Part shown: one piece after another, positions 1 through 8,166 of the stretch
How positions within the stretch are numbered: position 1 is the stretch's first letter
Layout: each line of letters begins with the position of its first letter
Source: Azovibrio restrictus DSM 23866
GTDB lineage: Bacteria > Pseudomonadota > Gammaproteobacteria > Burkholderiales > Rhodocyclaceae
Assembly (NCBI RefSeq): GCF_000429665.1
Contig: NZ_AUCH01000003.1
Span: 229,068 to 293,067 of the forward strand
DNA length: 64,000 bases
Direction of reading: 5' to 3'
Position numbers and translations under genes: made by a program
The notes under the pieces: generated by a model
Seen by the model: the letters and a program-made list of their open reading frames with translations, nothing else
Databases searched by the model: none
What the model was told of the DNA's origin: nothing

Positions 1-2
1 AG

Positions 3-176
3 ACCCTGGCCAGCGGCGAACAGGCATGTCTGGAGCTGGAACCCGGCATCCTGCTCGGAGAACTGGCCGCCGAGCCGGAGCAGACCCTGGTGCGCTTGGA
101 TTTGCCCTCGACTCAGACTTCCCCGGTCTGGGTCAGCGAGCTGATCCGCGACATCGAACTCCTCTCACCCAGGTAA
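3..176 (+). CDS. C-terminal end of an unrecognised protein (5' truncated by window edge)
   Basis: An open frame runs from the first complete codon at position 3 to a TAA at 174-176, encoding the last 57 residues of a protein whose start lies outside the window. The tail is acidic and leucine-rich (ELEPGILLGELAAEPEQ) and ends in SELIRDIELLSPR. Codon use is typical of the neighbouring genes, with GC-rich third positions. No catalytic motif, membrane segment or metal site is visible, and I do not recognise the family. It lies 139 bases upstream of the cytosine deaminase on the same strand; co-transcription is possible but not shown. Confidence 0.5.
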   Translation, partial: TLASGEQACLELEPGILLGELAAEPEQTLVRLDLPSTQTSPVWVSELIRDIELLSPR

Positions 177-315
177 TCGGTACTCCGTCGGACGAGCCCG
201 GGGCCCCTGTCTGCCATCCAGGGGAAAGGGAGTAAACTCTGACGGTGGTAGTGGGGTGCCGGAAAATACCGGTCCCCCGCACCGCCCCGACCCTCAAGCA
301 CGGAGACCATACCCC

Positions 316-753
316 ATGGACGAATTCATGCAAGCCGCCCTCGCCGAAGCCCGCCAGGGCCTGGCCGAAGGAGGCATTCCCATCGGTTCGGTGATCGTGC
401 ACCAGGGCCGCATCATCGGCCGGGGGCATAACCGCCGCATCCAGCAGGGCAGCCCCATCCTGCATGGGGAAATGGACGCCTTCGAAAATGCCGGGCGGCA
501 GCCGGCCCGGGTCTACCGGGAATCGGTGCTGTACACCACCCTATCACCCTGCAGCATGTGCAGCGGCGCCATCCTGCTCTACGGCATTCCCCGGATCGTC
601 GTCGGGGAAAACCGGACCTTCATGGGGGAAGAGGAGCTCTTGCGCAGCCGGGGCGTGAGGGTCGAGGTGCTGCAGGACGAAAGCTGCATCACCCTGATGC
701 GGGATTTCATCGCCGCCCGACCGGACTTGTGGAACGAGGATATCGGCGTCTGA
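316..753 (+). CDS. Cytosine deaminase of the yeast FCY1 type
   Basis: Predicted zinc-dependent hydrolytic deaminase converting cytosine to uracil for pyrimidine salvage in the cytoplasm. The 145-residue product has the CDA-fold signature: HGEMDAFENAG supplies the zinc histidine and catalytic glutamate, and SPCSMCSGAIL supplies the two zinc cysteines. The C-terminal part (MRDFIAARPDLWNEDIG) matches what I recall of the end of yeast Fcy1, which favours cytosine deaminase over a tRNA adenosine or guanine deaminase. The ATG at 316 was chosen because the protein then begins MDEFMQAALAEA, as in the family; the upstream in-frame extension is proline- and arginine-rich with no similarity to it. The gene is followed by a strong terminator, so it is probably monocistronic or the end of a short unit. 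Confidence 0.85.
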   Translation: MDEFMQAALAEARQGLAEGGIPIGSVIVHQGRIIGRGHNRRIQQGSPILHGEMDAFENAGRQPARVYRESVLYTTLSPCSMCSGAILLYGIPRIVVGENRTFMGEEELLRSRGVRVEVLQDESCITLMRDFIAARPDLWNEDIGV

Positions 754-771
754 ATCCCGAGGGCAGAAACA

Positions 772-802
772 AGAACGGCGACGGTTGAACCGTCGCCGTT
801 CT
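772..802. terminator. Bidirectional hairpin terminator between codA-like gene and lpdA
   Basis: A perfect inverted repeat with arms AGAACGGCGACGGT and ACCGTCGCCGTTCT around a TGA loop lies between two convergent genes. It can fold as a 14-bp stem on either strand. It is followed by GCTTTC on the plus strand and preceded by GCAGAAAC, so U-tracts are weak, but its position between convergent stop codons supports a terminator serving both. Confidence 0.8.
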
Positions 803-821
803 GCTTTCAGGAGAGGCTGAT

Positions 822-2564
822 TTACTTCTTGCGCGCCGGCGGCAGGTCGGTGCAGCTGCCGTGTGCCACTTCCGCCGCCATGCCGATGGATTCGCACAGG
901 GTCGGGTGGGGGTGGATGGTCTTGCCGATGTCCACCGCGTCGCAGCCCATTTCCACGGCTAGGCAGACTTCGCCGATCAGGTCGCCGGCGTTCATGCCCA
1001 CCACCGCGCCACCCAGGATGCGGTGAGTTGCCGCATCAAAGAGCAGCTTGGTGAAGCCTTCCTCGGCGCCGTTGGCGATGGCGCGACCCGAGGCGGCCCA
1101 GGGGAACACGGCCTTCTCGAACTTGATGCCTTCGGCCTTCAACTGATCCTCGGTCTTGCCGGCCCAGGCGATTTCCGGGTGGGTGTAGGCGACGCTGGGA
1201 ATCTGCAGGGCATCAAACGCAGCCTTTTCACCGGCAGCAACCTCGGCGGCGACGTGGGCTTCATGCACCGCCTTGTGGGCCAGCATGGGCTGGCCGACGA
1301 TGTCGCCGATGGCGAAGATGTGGGGCACGTTGGTGCGCATCTGGGCATCCACGTTGATGAAGCCCCGGTCGGTCACCGCGACTCCAGCCTTGTCGGCAGC
1401 GATCTTCTTGCCGTTGGGGGTGCGCCCCACGGCCACCAGCACCAGGTCGAAGGCTTCCTTCTCGCCGCTGGAATAGGTGACCTCAATGCCTTCAGCCTTG
1501 GCTTCGGCGGCAGTGACGCCGGTGGCCAGCAGGATGCGATCGAAGCGGTGGGCGTTCTTCTTTTCCCAGACCTTGACCAGGTCCCGATCAGCGCCGGGCA
1601 TCAGGCCGGGACCCAGTTCCACCACGGTGATGCGGGCACCCAGGCTGCTGTACACCGTCGCCATTTCCAGGCCGATGATGCCGCCGCCGATGACCAGCAT
1701 TTTCTTCGGCACCTGGCGCAGTTCCAGGGCGCCGGTGGAGTCGATGACGCGCGGGTCGTCCTTGGGCATGAAGGGCAGGGCCACGGGCTGCGAGCCGGCG
1801 GCGATGATGGCGTTCTTGAACTTCACCACCTGCTTCGTGCCATCGGCGGCCGTCACTTCCATGTGATTGGGGTCGATGAATTGCCCCAGGCCCTGGAGGT
1901 GCTGCACCTTGCGGCCCTTGGCCATGCCGGCCAGACCGCCGGTGAGCTTCCCCACCACCTTGTCCTTGTGGGCGCGCAGCTTGTCGATGTCGATGGTCGG
2001 CGCGGCAAAGCTGACGCCGCAGTCGGCCAGATGCTGGGCTTCTTCCACCACGGCGGCCACGTGCAGCAGAGCCTTGGAGGGGATGCAGCCTACGTTGAGG
2101 CAAACCCCGCCCAGGGTGGCGTAACGTTCCACCAGCACGGTCTTTAGCCCCAAGTCGGCGGAACGGAAGGCGGCGGAATAGCCGCCGGGGCCGGCACCCA
2201 GCACCAGCATGTCGCATTCCACGTCGGCACCGCCGCTGTGGCTGCCAGCCACGGGGGCAACTACGGGCGCCGCAACCGGCGCGGCGGCCGGCGCAGAGGC
2301 TGCGGGGGCAGGTGCCGATGCAGCAGCGCCGGCTTCCACCTTGATCAGCAGGGTGCCTTCGGCCACCTTGTCGCCCAGCTTGACCAGCACTTCCTTGACC
2401 ACGCCGGCAGCCGAGGACGGCACGTCCATGGTGGCCTTGTCGGACTCCAGGGTGCAGATGGCGTCGTCCACCTTGATGCTGTCGCCCACTTTCACGAACA
2501 GGTCGATGATGGGCACCGCATCGAAATCGCCGATATCCGGGACTTTGACTTCCACGAGACTCAT
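822..2564 (-). CDS. lpdA: Dihydrolipoyl dehydrogenase (E3) with N-terminal lipoyl domain
   Basis: E3 flavoprotein of the pyruvate dehydrogenase complex; it reoxidises dihydrolipoyl groups and passes electrons to NAD+. The 580-residue protein starts with a biotinyl/lipoyl domain (residues 1-77, lipoyl lysine in ESDKATM at K43), followed by an Ala/Pro linker (about 80-112). The FAD/NAD disulfide reductase body contains the GAGPGGY dinucleotide motif, the redox disulfide GGVCLNVGCIPSK near residues 153-162, and the C-terminal HPHPTLCE catalytic dyad region. A fused lipoyl domain is known in betaproteobacterial and neisserial E3. It is last in the aceE-aceF-lpdA operon, 18 bases after the aceF stop codon. 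Confidence 0.97.
   Translation of the reverse strand: MSLVEVKVPDIGDFDAVPIIDLFVKVGDSIKVDDAICTLESDKATMDVPSSAAGVVKEVLVKLGDKVAEGTLLIKVEAGAAASAPAPAASAPAAAPVAAPVVAPVAGSHSGGADVECDMLVLGAGPGGYSAAFRSADLGLKTVLVERYATLGGVCLNVGCIPSKALLHVAAVVEEAQHLADCGVSFAAPTIDIDKLRAHKDKVVGKLTGGLAGMAKGRKVQHLQGLGQFIDPNHMEVTAADGTKQVVKFKNAIIAAGSQPVALPFMPKDDPRVIDSTGALELRQVPKKMLVIGGGIIGLEMATVYSSLGARITVVELGPGLMPGADRDLVKVWEKKNAHRFDRILLATGVTAAEAKAEGIEVTYSSGEKEAFDLVLVAVGRTPNGKKIAADKAGVAVTDRGFINVDAQMRTNVPHIFAIGDIVGQPMLAHKAVHEAHVAAEVAAGEKAAFDALQIPSVAYTHPEIAWAGKTEDQLKAEGIKFEKAVFPWAASGRAIANGAEEGFTKLLFDAATHRILGGAVVGMNAGDLIGEVCLAVEMGCDAVDIGKTIHPHPTLCESIGMAAEVAHGSCTDLPPARKK
2425..2478. repeat. 54-bp exact repeat, lipoyl-domain copy in lpdA
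   Basis: These 54 bases are identical to 4084-4137 in aceF, in the same orientation. Both encode the lipoyl-lysine strand-turn-strand segment around ESDKATMDVPSS. The identity suggests recent conversion between the E2 and E3 lipoyl domains. Confidence 0.85.
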
Positions 2565-2582
2565 GATGATCTCCTTCCCGGC

Positions 2583-4226
2583 TTACAGGGCCACGCGGCG
2601 GAAGTCCGCCAGCAGCTGGGCCACATAGACGTTGAAACGGGTGGCCAGGGCTCCGTCGATGACCCGGTGGTCGGCGGTCAGGGACAGGGGCAGGGTCAGG
2701 CGCGGTACGAACTGCTTGCCGTCCCAGACCGGCTTCATGGCGGACTTGTTGACCCCCAGGATGGCCACTTCCGGCGCATTGACGATGGGGGCGAAGTAGG
2801 TGCCGCCGATGCCGCCCAGGCTGGAAATGGTGAAGCAGGCGCCTTGCATGTCGGCGGGCTTCAGCTTGCCGTCCCGGGCCTGCTTGGCCAGGTCGCCGGA
2901 TTCCTGGGCGATCTCGAATACCGACTTCTTGTCGGCGTTCTTGATCACGGGCACCACCAGACCGTTGGGGGTGTCGGCCGCGAAGCCGATGTTGAAGTAC
3001 TTCTTCAGCACCAGGTTGTCACCGTCGAGGGAGGCGTTGAACTCGGGATACTTCTGCATCGCCTTGACACAGGCCTTGACGATGAAGGCGAGCATGGTGA
3101 GCTTGGCGCCGCCGCCCTTCTCGTTTTCCTTGTTGAGCTGGACGCGGAAGGCTTCCAGGTCGGTGATGTCGGCATCCTCGTGGTAGGTGACGGCGGGGAT
3201 CATCACCCAGTTGCGCGACAGGTTCTGGCCGGAAATCTTCTTGATGCGGGACAGGGGCTGCACCTCGATCTCGCCGAACTTGGAAAAATCCACCTTGGGC
3301 CAGGGCAGCAGATCGAGGCCACCGCCCAGGGAAGCACTGGCGGCCGGAACAACGGCAGGCGGTGCGGTGAGCACGCCCTTGACGAAGGCGGTCACGTCTT
3401 CCTTGAGGATGCGGCCGTTGGGGCCGGAGGGCTTGACCTTGTTCAGGTCGGCGCCCAGTTCCCGGGCGTAGGCGCGCACCGAGGGGGAAGCATGCACCTT
3501 GCTGCCCAGGGGCGGCACAGGGGGCAGGTTCTGGGCTGCGGCGGGTGTGGCCACAGAGGCAACTGCGGCAGCCGGAGCCGCAACTGGAGCGGCGGAGCCA
3601 CTGGCCGCCGACGCAGCAGCGGGAGCAGCGACGGCCGGAGCGCCAGTAGACGCAGCGCCTTCCAGCACCACGATCACGGCGCCTTCGGAAACCTTGTCGC
3701 CCAGCTTGACCTTCACTTCCTTGACCACGCCGGCAGCGCTGGAGGGCACATCCATGGTGGCCTTGTCGGATTCCAGGGTCACCAGGGCGTCATCCACCTT
3801 AACGGTGTCCCCTGGCTTGACGAACACCTCGATCACCGGCACTTCGGAGAAGTCGCCGATATCCGGCACCTTGACCTCGATGGGGCCGGCCGCCACCGCA
3901 GGGGCTGCAGGAGCCGCCGCCACCGGCGCAGCAGCGACGGGAGCTGGAGCGGCGACCGGGGCAGGTGCGGCCACGGCAGCGGCACCCGCCGCTTCCACCT
4001 TGATCAGCACCACGCCTTCCGACACCTTGTCCCCCAGCTGCACCAGCACTTCCTGCACCACCCCAGCGGCGCTGGAAGGCACATCCATGGTGGCCTTGTC
4101 GGACTCCAGGGTGCAGATGGCGTCGTCCACCTTGATGGTGTCGCCCACCTTCACGAATAGTTCGATCACAGGCACCGCATCGAAATCGCCGATGTCGGGC
4201 ACCTTCACTTCAATCAGTTGGCTCAT
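2583..4226 (-). CDS. aceF: Dihydrolipoyllysine acetyltransferase (E2 of pyruvate dehydrogenase)
   Basis: Core of the pyruvate dehydrogenase complex; transfers the acetyl group from lipoamide to CoA. The 547-residue protein has two lipoyl domains (about residues 1-77 and 117-190, each with ESDKATMDVPSSAAG) separated by Ala/Pro-rich mobile linkers. A peripheral-subunit-binding domain (ASPSVRAYARELG, about 250-285) and the acetyltransferase core follow; the core ends with the catalytic DHRVIDG at about 519-525. Two lipoyl domains instead of the three in E. coli fits many betaproteobacteria. It lies 13 bases after the aceE stop codon and 18 before lpdA, so the three genes form one operon. Confidence 0.97.
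   Translation of the reverse strand: MSQLIEVKVPDIGDFDAVPVIELFVKVGDTIKVDDAICTLESDKATMDVPSSAAGVVQEVLVQLGDKVSEGVVLIKVEAAGAAAVAAPAPVAAPAPVAAAPVAAAPAAPAVAAGPIEVKVPDIGDFSEVPVIEVFVKPGDTVKVDDALVTLESDKATMDVPSSAAGVVKEVKVKLGDKVSEGAVIVVLEGAASTGAPAVAAPAAASAASGSAAPVAAPAAAVASVATPAAAQNLPPVPPLGSKVHASPSVRAYARELGADLNKVKPSGPNGRILKEDVTAFVKGVLTAPPAVVPAASASLGGGLDLLPWPKVDFSKFGEIEVQPLSRIKKISGQNLSRNWVMIPAVTYHEDADITDLEAFRVQLNKENEKGGGAKLTMLAFIVKACVKAMQKYPEFNASLDGDNLVLKKYFNIGFAADTPNGLVVPVIKNADKKSVFEIAQESGDLAKQARDGKLKPADMQGACFTISSLGGIGGTYFAPIVNAPEVAILGVNKSAMKPVWDGKQFVPRLTLPLSLTADHRVIDGALATRFNVYVAQLLADFRRVAL
4084..4137. repeat. 54-bp exact repeat, lipoyl-domain copy in aceF
   Basis: Identical over 54 bases to 2425-2478 in lpdA, in direct orientation about 1.66 kb apart. 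The second aceF lipoyl domain (about 3660-3880) is similar but diverged. Recombination between the copies would fuse aceF to lpdA. Confidence 0.85.
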
Positions 4227-4239
4227 AGTCGTCTCTCCC

Positions 4240-6921
4240 TCAAACCTTCATGGGGTTGGGCTTGTTCACATCCAGGCCGTACTTGGCGATGGCCTCGGCC
4301 ACCTTCTCCCGGGCGATGGTGCCATCGTCGGCCAGGGCCTTGAGGGCAGCCACGGTGACCCAGTGACGGTCCACCTCGAAGAAGTGGCGCAGCTTCTCCC
4401 GGGTGTCGGAGCGGCCGAAGCCGTCGGTGCCCAGGGTGACGTAGCGGCGGTGGATGAAGGGACGGATCTGTTCCGCGTAGAGACGGATGTAGTCGGTGGA
4501 GGCGATGACCGGACCACGGGTGTCGTTCAGGCACTGCTCCACGTGGGACAGGCGCTGGGGCTCCAGGGGATGGAGCAGGTTCCAGCGGGCAGCGTCCTGA
4601 CCTTCCCGGGCCAGTTCGTTGAAGCCCGGGCAGCCCCACAGATCCGATTCCACGCCCCAGTCGTTCCGGAGCAGCTCGGCAGCGGCGATGACTTCCCGGA
4701 AGATGGTGCCGGACCCCAGCAGCTGCACCCGGGGACCGTCGGAGGCCAGGCCCTTCTTGAACTGGTACATGCCCTTGATGATGTCCGCCTCGGCCCCGGC
4801 CGGCATTTCCGGGTGCTCGTAGTTTTCGTTCATCACCGTCAGGTAGTAGTAGACGTCTTCCTGCTCCTGGTTCATGCGGCGCAGGCCGTCCTGGACGATC
4901 ACGGCCACTTCGTACTGGAAGGTGGGGTCGTAGCTGACGCAGTTGGGAATCAGGTTGGAGAGGATCAGGCTGTGACCGTCCTCGTGCTGCAGGCCTTCGC
5001 CGTTCAGGGTGGTGCGGCCGGCGGTACCGCCGATCAGGAAGCCCCGGGCGCGCTGGTCGGCTGCCGCCCAGCACAGGTCCAGGGTGCGCTGCAGACCGAA
5101 CATGGAATAGCAGATGTAGAAGGGAATGGTCTGCACCCCGTGCACCGAGTAGGCGGTGGCAGCGGCGATCCAGTCGCTCATGGCCCCGGCCTCGTTGATG
5201 CCTTCCTGGAGCACCTGGCCGGTCTTGGATTCCTTGTAGAACATGAGCTGGTCATGGTCTTCCGGCACGTAGTTCTGGCCTTCCTGGTTCCAGATGCCGT
5301 ACTGGCGGAACATGCCTTCCATGCCGAAGGTGCGGGACTCATCGGGCACGATGGGCACCACGTGCTTGCCCACAGCCTTGTCCTTCAGGAGCATGTTCAT
5401 GATGCGCACGATGGCCATGGTGGTGGACAGCTCCCGGCCTTCGCCGGAGGCCTTGAGCAGGGCCTCGAAGGCGGACAGGGCGGGCACGGCCAGGGGCTCG
5501 GCCTTGCGCCGGCGCTGGGGCAGGTAACCGCCCAGGGCGGCGCGGCGGGCCTGCATGTACTGCTGCTCGGGAGAGTCCTCGGGGAACTTCAGGTAGGGCA
5601 GCTTTTCCAGCTGATCATCGGGCACCGGCAGGCCAAAACGGTCGCGGAAGCCCTTGATGGACTCCAGGTCCATCTTCTTCTGCTGGTGGCTGGTGTTCAT
5701 GGCCTCGCCGGACTGGCCCATGCCGAAGCCCTTGATGGTCTTGGCCAGGATCAGGGTGGGCTGGCCCTTGTGGTGCACGGCGGCGCTGTAGGCGGAGAAG
5801 ATCTTGAAGATGTCGTGGCCGCCCCGGTTCAGTTGCCAGATGTCGTCGTCGGTCCAGTCTTCCACCAGAGCCTTGAGCTCGGGGGTGTTGAAGAAGTGCT
5901 CGCGTACGTAGGCGCCGTTCTTGGCCTTGAAGGTCTGGTACTCGCCGTCGCAGAGTTCCATCATGCGCTTCTTCAGGATGCCCTTCTTGTCGCGATTGAA
6001 CAGGGCGTCCCAGTGGGTGCCCCAGATCAGCTTGATGACGTTCCAGCCGGCACCACGGAACTCACCTTCCAGTTCCTGGATGATCTTGCCGTTGCCGCGC
6101 ACCGGGCCATCCAGGCGCTGCAGGTTGCAGTTGATGACGAAGATCAGGTTATCGAGCTTTTCCCGGCCGGCCATGCCGATGGCGCCCAGGGATTCGACCT
6201 CGTCGGTCTCGCCATCGCCCAGGAAGGCCCAGACCTTGCGCTGCTCGGCCTTGGCGGCGTCGATCAGGCCGCGCGAGGCGAGGTACTTCATGAAGCGGGC
6301 CTGGTAGATGGCCTGGATCGGGCCGAGGCCCATGGAAACGGTGGGGAACTGCCAGAAGTCCGGCATCAGCCAGGGGTGCGGGTAGGAGGAGATGCCCTTG
6401 CCGCCGGTTTCCTGGCGGAAGTTGTCCATCTGCTCCTCGGTCAGGCGGCCCAGCATGAAGGCCCGGGCATAGACGCCGGGCACCGAGTGGCCCTGGAAGA
6501 ACACTAGGTCGCCGTCATGCTCGGCGCAGGGGGCATGCCAGAAATGGGCAAAGCCCACGTCGTAGAGGGCGGCGGCGGACGCGAAGGAGGCGATGTGGCC
6601 GCCCACGTTGGTGTGCTTGTTGGCGCGCACCACCATGGCCATGGCGTTCCAGCGGATGTGGGAGTGGATCCGGATTTCCAGGTCCGGGTCGCCCGGGTAC
6701 TTGGGCTGCCGCTCGGCGGGGATGGTGTTGATGTATTCGGTGTTGGCGCTGTAGGGAATCTCGGCGCCCTTTTCGCGGGCCTCGGCGATCACGGCCTCGA
6801 TCAGGTAGTGGGCCCGGTCGGCGCCCTCCTTCTCGATGACCGATTCGAGGGCATCCACCCATTCCTGGGTTTCCTGGGGATCCTTGTCCACCAGATGCTG
6901 GATTACTGGCAGTTGAGCCAT
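4240..6921 (-). CDS. aceE: Pyruvate dehydrogenase E1 component (homodimeric type)
   Basis: Thiamine-diphosphate enzyme that decarboxylates pyruvate and reductively acetylates the E2 lipoyl group. The 893-residue length fits the homodimeric AceE family. The ThDP motif GDGETDE begins at about residue 235 and ends at N266 in VINCNLQ. The phosphate-binding and histidine segments HSHIRWNAMA and GGHIASFASA are present. ATG at 6921 was chosen because AAGGAGA lies 8 bases upstream; an in-frame start six codons earlier would sit on that ribosome site. First gene of the aceE-aceF-lpdA operon, with a candidate promoter and operator at 7038-7080. Confidence 0.97.
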   Translation of the reverse strand: MAQLPVIQHLVDKDPQETQEWVDALESVIEKEGADRAHYLIEAVIAEAREKGAEIPYSANTEYINTIPAERQPKYPGDPDLEIRIHSHIRWNAMAMVVRANKHTNVGGHIASFASAAALYDVGFAHFWHAPCAEHDGDLVFFQGHSVPGVYARAFMLGRLTEEQMDNFRQETGGKGISSYPHPWLMPDFWQFPTVSMGLGPIQAIYQARFMKYLASRGLIDAAKAEQRKVWAFLGDGETDEVESLGAIGMAGREKLDNLIFVINCNLQRLDGPVRGNGKIIQELEGEFRGAGWNVIKLIWGTHWDALFNRDKKGILKKRMMELCDGEYQTFKAKNGAYVREHFFNTPELKALVEDWTDDDIWQLNRGGHDIFKIFSAYSAAVHHKGQPTLILAKTIKGFGMGQSGEAMNTSHQQKKMDLESIKGFRDRFGLPVPDDQLEKLPYLKFPEDSPEQQYMQARRAALGGYLPQRRRKAEPLAVPALSAFEALLKASGEGRELSTTMAIVRIMNMLLKDKAVGKHVVPIVPDESRTFGMEGMFRQYGIWNQEGQNYVPEDHDQLMFYKESKTGQVLQEGINEAGAMSDWIAAATAYSVHGVQTIPFYICYSMFGLQRTLDLCWAAADQRARGFLIGGTAGRTTLNGEGLQHEDGHSLILSNLIPNCVSYDPTFQYEVAVIVQDGLRRMNQEQEDVYYYLTVMNENYEHPEMPAGAEADIIKGMYQFKKGLASDGPRVQLLGSGTIFREVIAAAELLRNDWGVESDLWGCPGFNELAREGQDAARWNLLHPLEPQRLSHVEQCLNDTRGPVIASTDYIRLYAEQIRPFIHRRYVTLGTDGFGRSDTREKLRHFFEVDRHWVTVAALKALADDGTIAREKVAEAIAKYGLDVNKPNPMKV

Positions 6922-7037
6922 GGTTTTGTCTCCTTCCACTGCGGTCGGGCCGCGCAGATTTGTAGTTGAGCGGCCGGTTGGTCTTCGCTGCCTGCCTGTT
7001 GAGCCGCAACGCCTAGCTTAATACGAACAGGAACCCT

Positions 7038-7065
7038 TAGATACCCGCCGTTTTTCACGATACAA
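7038..7065 (-). promoter_or_regulatory. Candidate sigma-70 promoter of the aceE operon
   Basis: Read on the minus strand, TTGTAT (7065-7060) and TATCTA (7043-7038) are separated by 16 bases, a reasonable -35/-10 pair about 117 bases upstream of the aceE start codon. The -35 box is part of the right arm of the palindrome at 7060-7080, so a protein bound there would block polymerase. Confidence 0.5.
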
Positions 7066-7080
7066 AACACGCTTTTGTAT
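7060..7080. promoter_or_regulatory. Perfect palindrome, candidate operator of the pyruvate dehydrogenase operon
   Basis: Arms ATACAAAA (7060-7067) and TTTTGTAT (7073-7080) are perfectly complementary around a 5-base centre. The element sits in the only AT-rich stretch of the intergenic region and overlaps the candidate aceE -35 box, which suits a repressor site. The E. coli PdhR core (TTGGTNNNACCAA) is not matched, so the binding protein is unknown. Confidence 0.6.
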
Positions 7081-7224
7081 AACGCAATAATATAACCGGC
7101 AAATTCCTGCGAATCCAGCCCCTCCCGGTGCTTTTGCCATACAAGTTTTCTATCCCGGCCAGACGCTTTTCCGGCTTCTTCCTATCTATGCCGCCGGCCC
7201 CTTCGGCCTGGGCCGTGAATCTGA

Positions 7225-7278
7225 TAAAATCCTTGCCCTTCAAAGGGAAAGGGACCGCCTTTCCCGTTTTCTTTTTTT
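7225..7278 (+). promoter_or_regulatory. folD promoter -10 and terminator-like hairpin in its leader
   Basis: TGATAAAAT at 7222-7230 is a good extended -10. Just downstream, GGGAAAGG (7245-7252) and CCTTTCCC (7258-7265) form an 8-bp stem with a 5-base loop followed by GTTTTC and seven T (7266-7278), which is the form of an intrinsic terminator. A competing small hairpin, CCCTT (7236-7240) with AAGGG (7243-7247), would use part of the left arm. There is no plus-strand gene upstream to terminate and the folD ATG is only 25 bases away, so the structure should lie in the folD transcript itself and could act as an attenuator. Confidence 0.5.
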
Positions 7279-7290
7279 GCGGATGCAACG

Positions 7291-8166
7291 ATGACGGCTC
7301 AAATTCTCGACGGCAACGCCCTGGCCCAGGAACTGCGCGCCAGCTTCAAGGAACGGGTGGCAGCCCTGACGGCCAAGGGGCACAAGCCCGGGCTGGTGGT
7401 GATCCTGGTGGGCGAAGACCCGGCTTCCCAGGTCTACGTGCGCAACAAGGTCAATGCCTGCGAGGCCGTGGGCATGCATTCCGAGAAGCTGGTTTATCCC
7501 GCCGACGTGGCCCAGTCCGTGGTCATGGAAAAGATCGCCGAACTGAATGCCGACCCCCAGGTGCATGGCATCCTGGTGCAATTGCCCCTGCCCAAACACT
7601 TCGACGAGGAAGCCGTGCTCGAAGCCATCGCCGCCGCCAAGGATGTGGATGGCTTCCATGCCGAGAACGTGGGCGCCCTGGCCCAGGGCAATCCCCGCTT
7701 CATCCCCTGCACCCCCTACGGCGTCATGAAGATGTTCGAGAAGGGCAACGTGGACCTGAGCGGCAAGGAAGCCGTGGTGATCGGCCGCTCCAACATCGTC
7801 GGCAAGCCCATGGCCCTGCTGCTGATCAATGCCGGCGCCACCGTCACCGTCTGCCACTCCCGCACCAAGGACCTGAGCTTCCACACCCGCCGGGCCGACA
7901 TCGTCGTGGCCGCCGTGGGCAAGCCCAGGTTCGTCACCGCCGACATGATCAAGCCCGGCGCCGTGGTCATCGACGTGGGCATCAACCGCCTGCCCGCCGA
8001 CCAGGGCGGCAAGCTCTGCGGCGACGTGGATTTCGAGGGCTGCAAGGCAGTGGCCGCCCAGATCACCCCGGTGCCCGGCGGTGTCGGCCCCATGACCATC
8101 ACCATGCTGCTGGCCAACACCATCGAAGCCGCAGAACGCAACGCCCAGCAGGAGGCCGGTCGGTGA
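7291..8166 (+). CDS. folD: Bifunctional methylenetetrahydrofolate dehydrogenase/cyclohydrolase
   Basis: Interconverts 5,10-methylene-THF, methenyl-THF and 10-formyl-THF, feeding one-carbon units to purine synthesis. The 291-residue protein has the catalytic segment SQVYVRNKVNACE (Y49, K53), the conserved PCTPYGVMKMF, the dinucleotide motif VIGRSNIVGKPMA and the C-terminal PVPGGVGPMTITMLL. ATG at 7291 gives the usual family N-terminus (MTAQILDGNALAQ). Its stop overlaps the GTG start of purE, making a one-carbon/purine operon. Confidence 0.97.
   Translation: MTAQILDGNALAQELRASFKERVAALTAKGHKPGLVVILVGEDPASQVYVRNKVNACEAVGMHSEKLVYPADVAQSVVMEKIAELNADPQVHGILVQLPLPKHFDEEAVLEAIAAAKDVDGFHAENVGALAQGNPRFIPCTPYGVMKMFEKGNVDLSGKEAVVIGRSNIVGKPMALLLINAGATVTVCHSRTKDLSFHTRRADIVVAAVGKPRFVTADMIKPGAVVIDVGINRLPADQGGKLCGDVDFEGCKAVAAQITPVPGGVGPMTITMLLANTIEAAERNAQQEAGR

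Larger units (their letters stand above)
6922..7290. other. Divergent regulatory region between aceE and folD
   Basis: This 369-base stretch contains no credible gene. It holds the aceE leader (about 110 bases), an AT-rich centre with a palindrome over a candidate aceE promoter, and the folD promoter with a terminator-like hairpin in its leader. These are listed separately. Confidence 0.8.

Noticed and set aside
3499..6507. Plus-strand open frame of 1002 codons opposite aceF/aceE
   Set aside because: It crosses two genes on the other strand and has no recognisable domain; a shadow frame.
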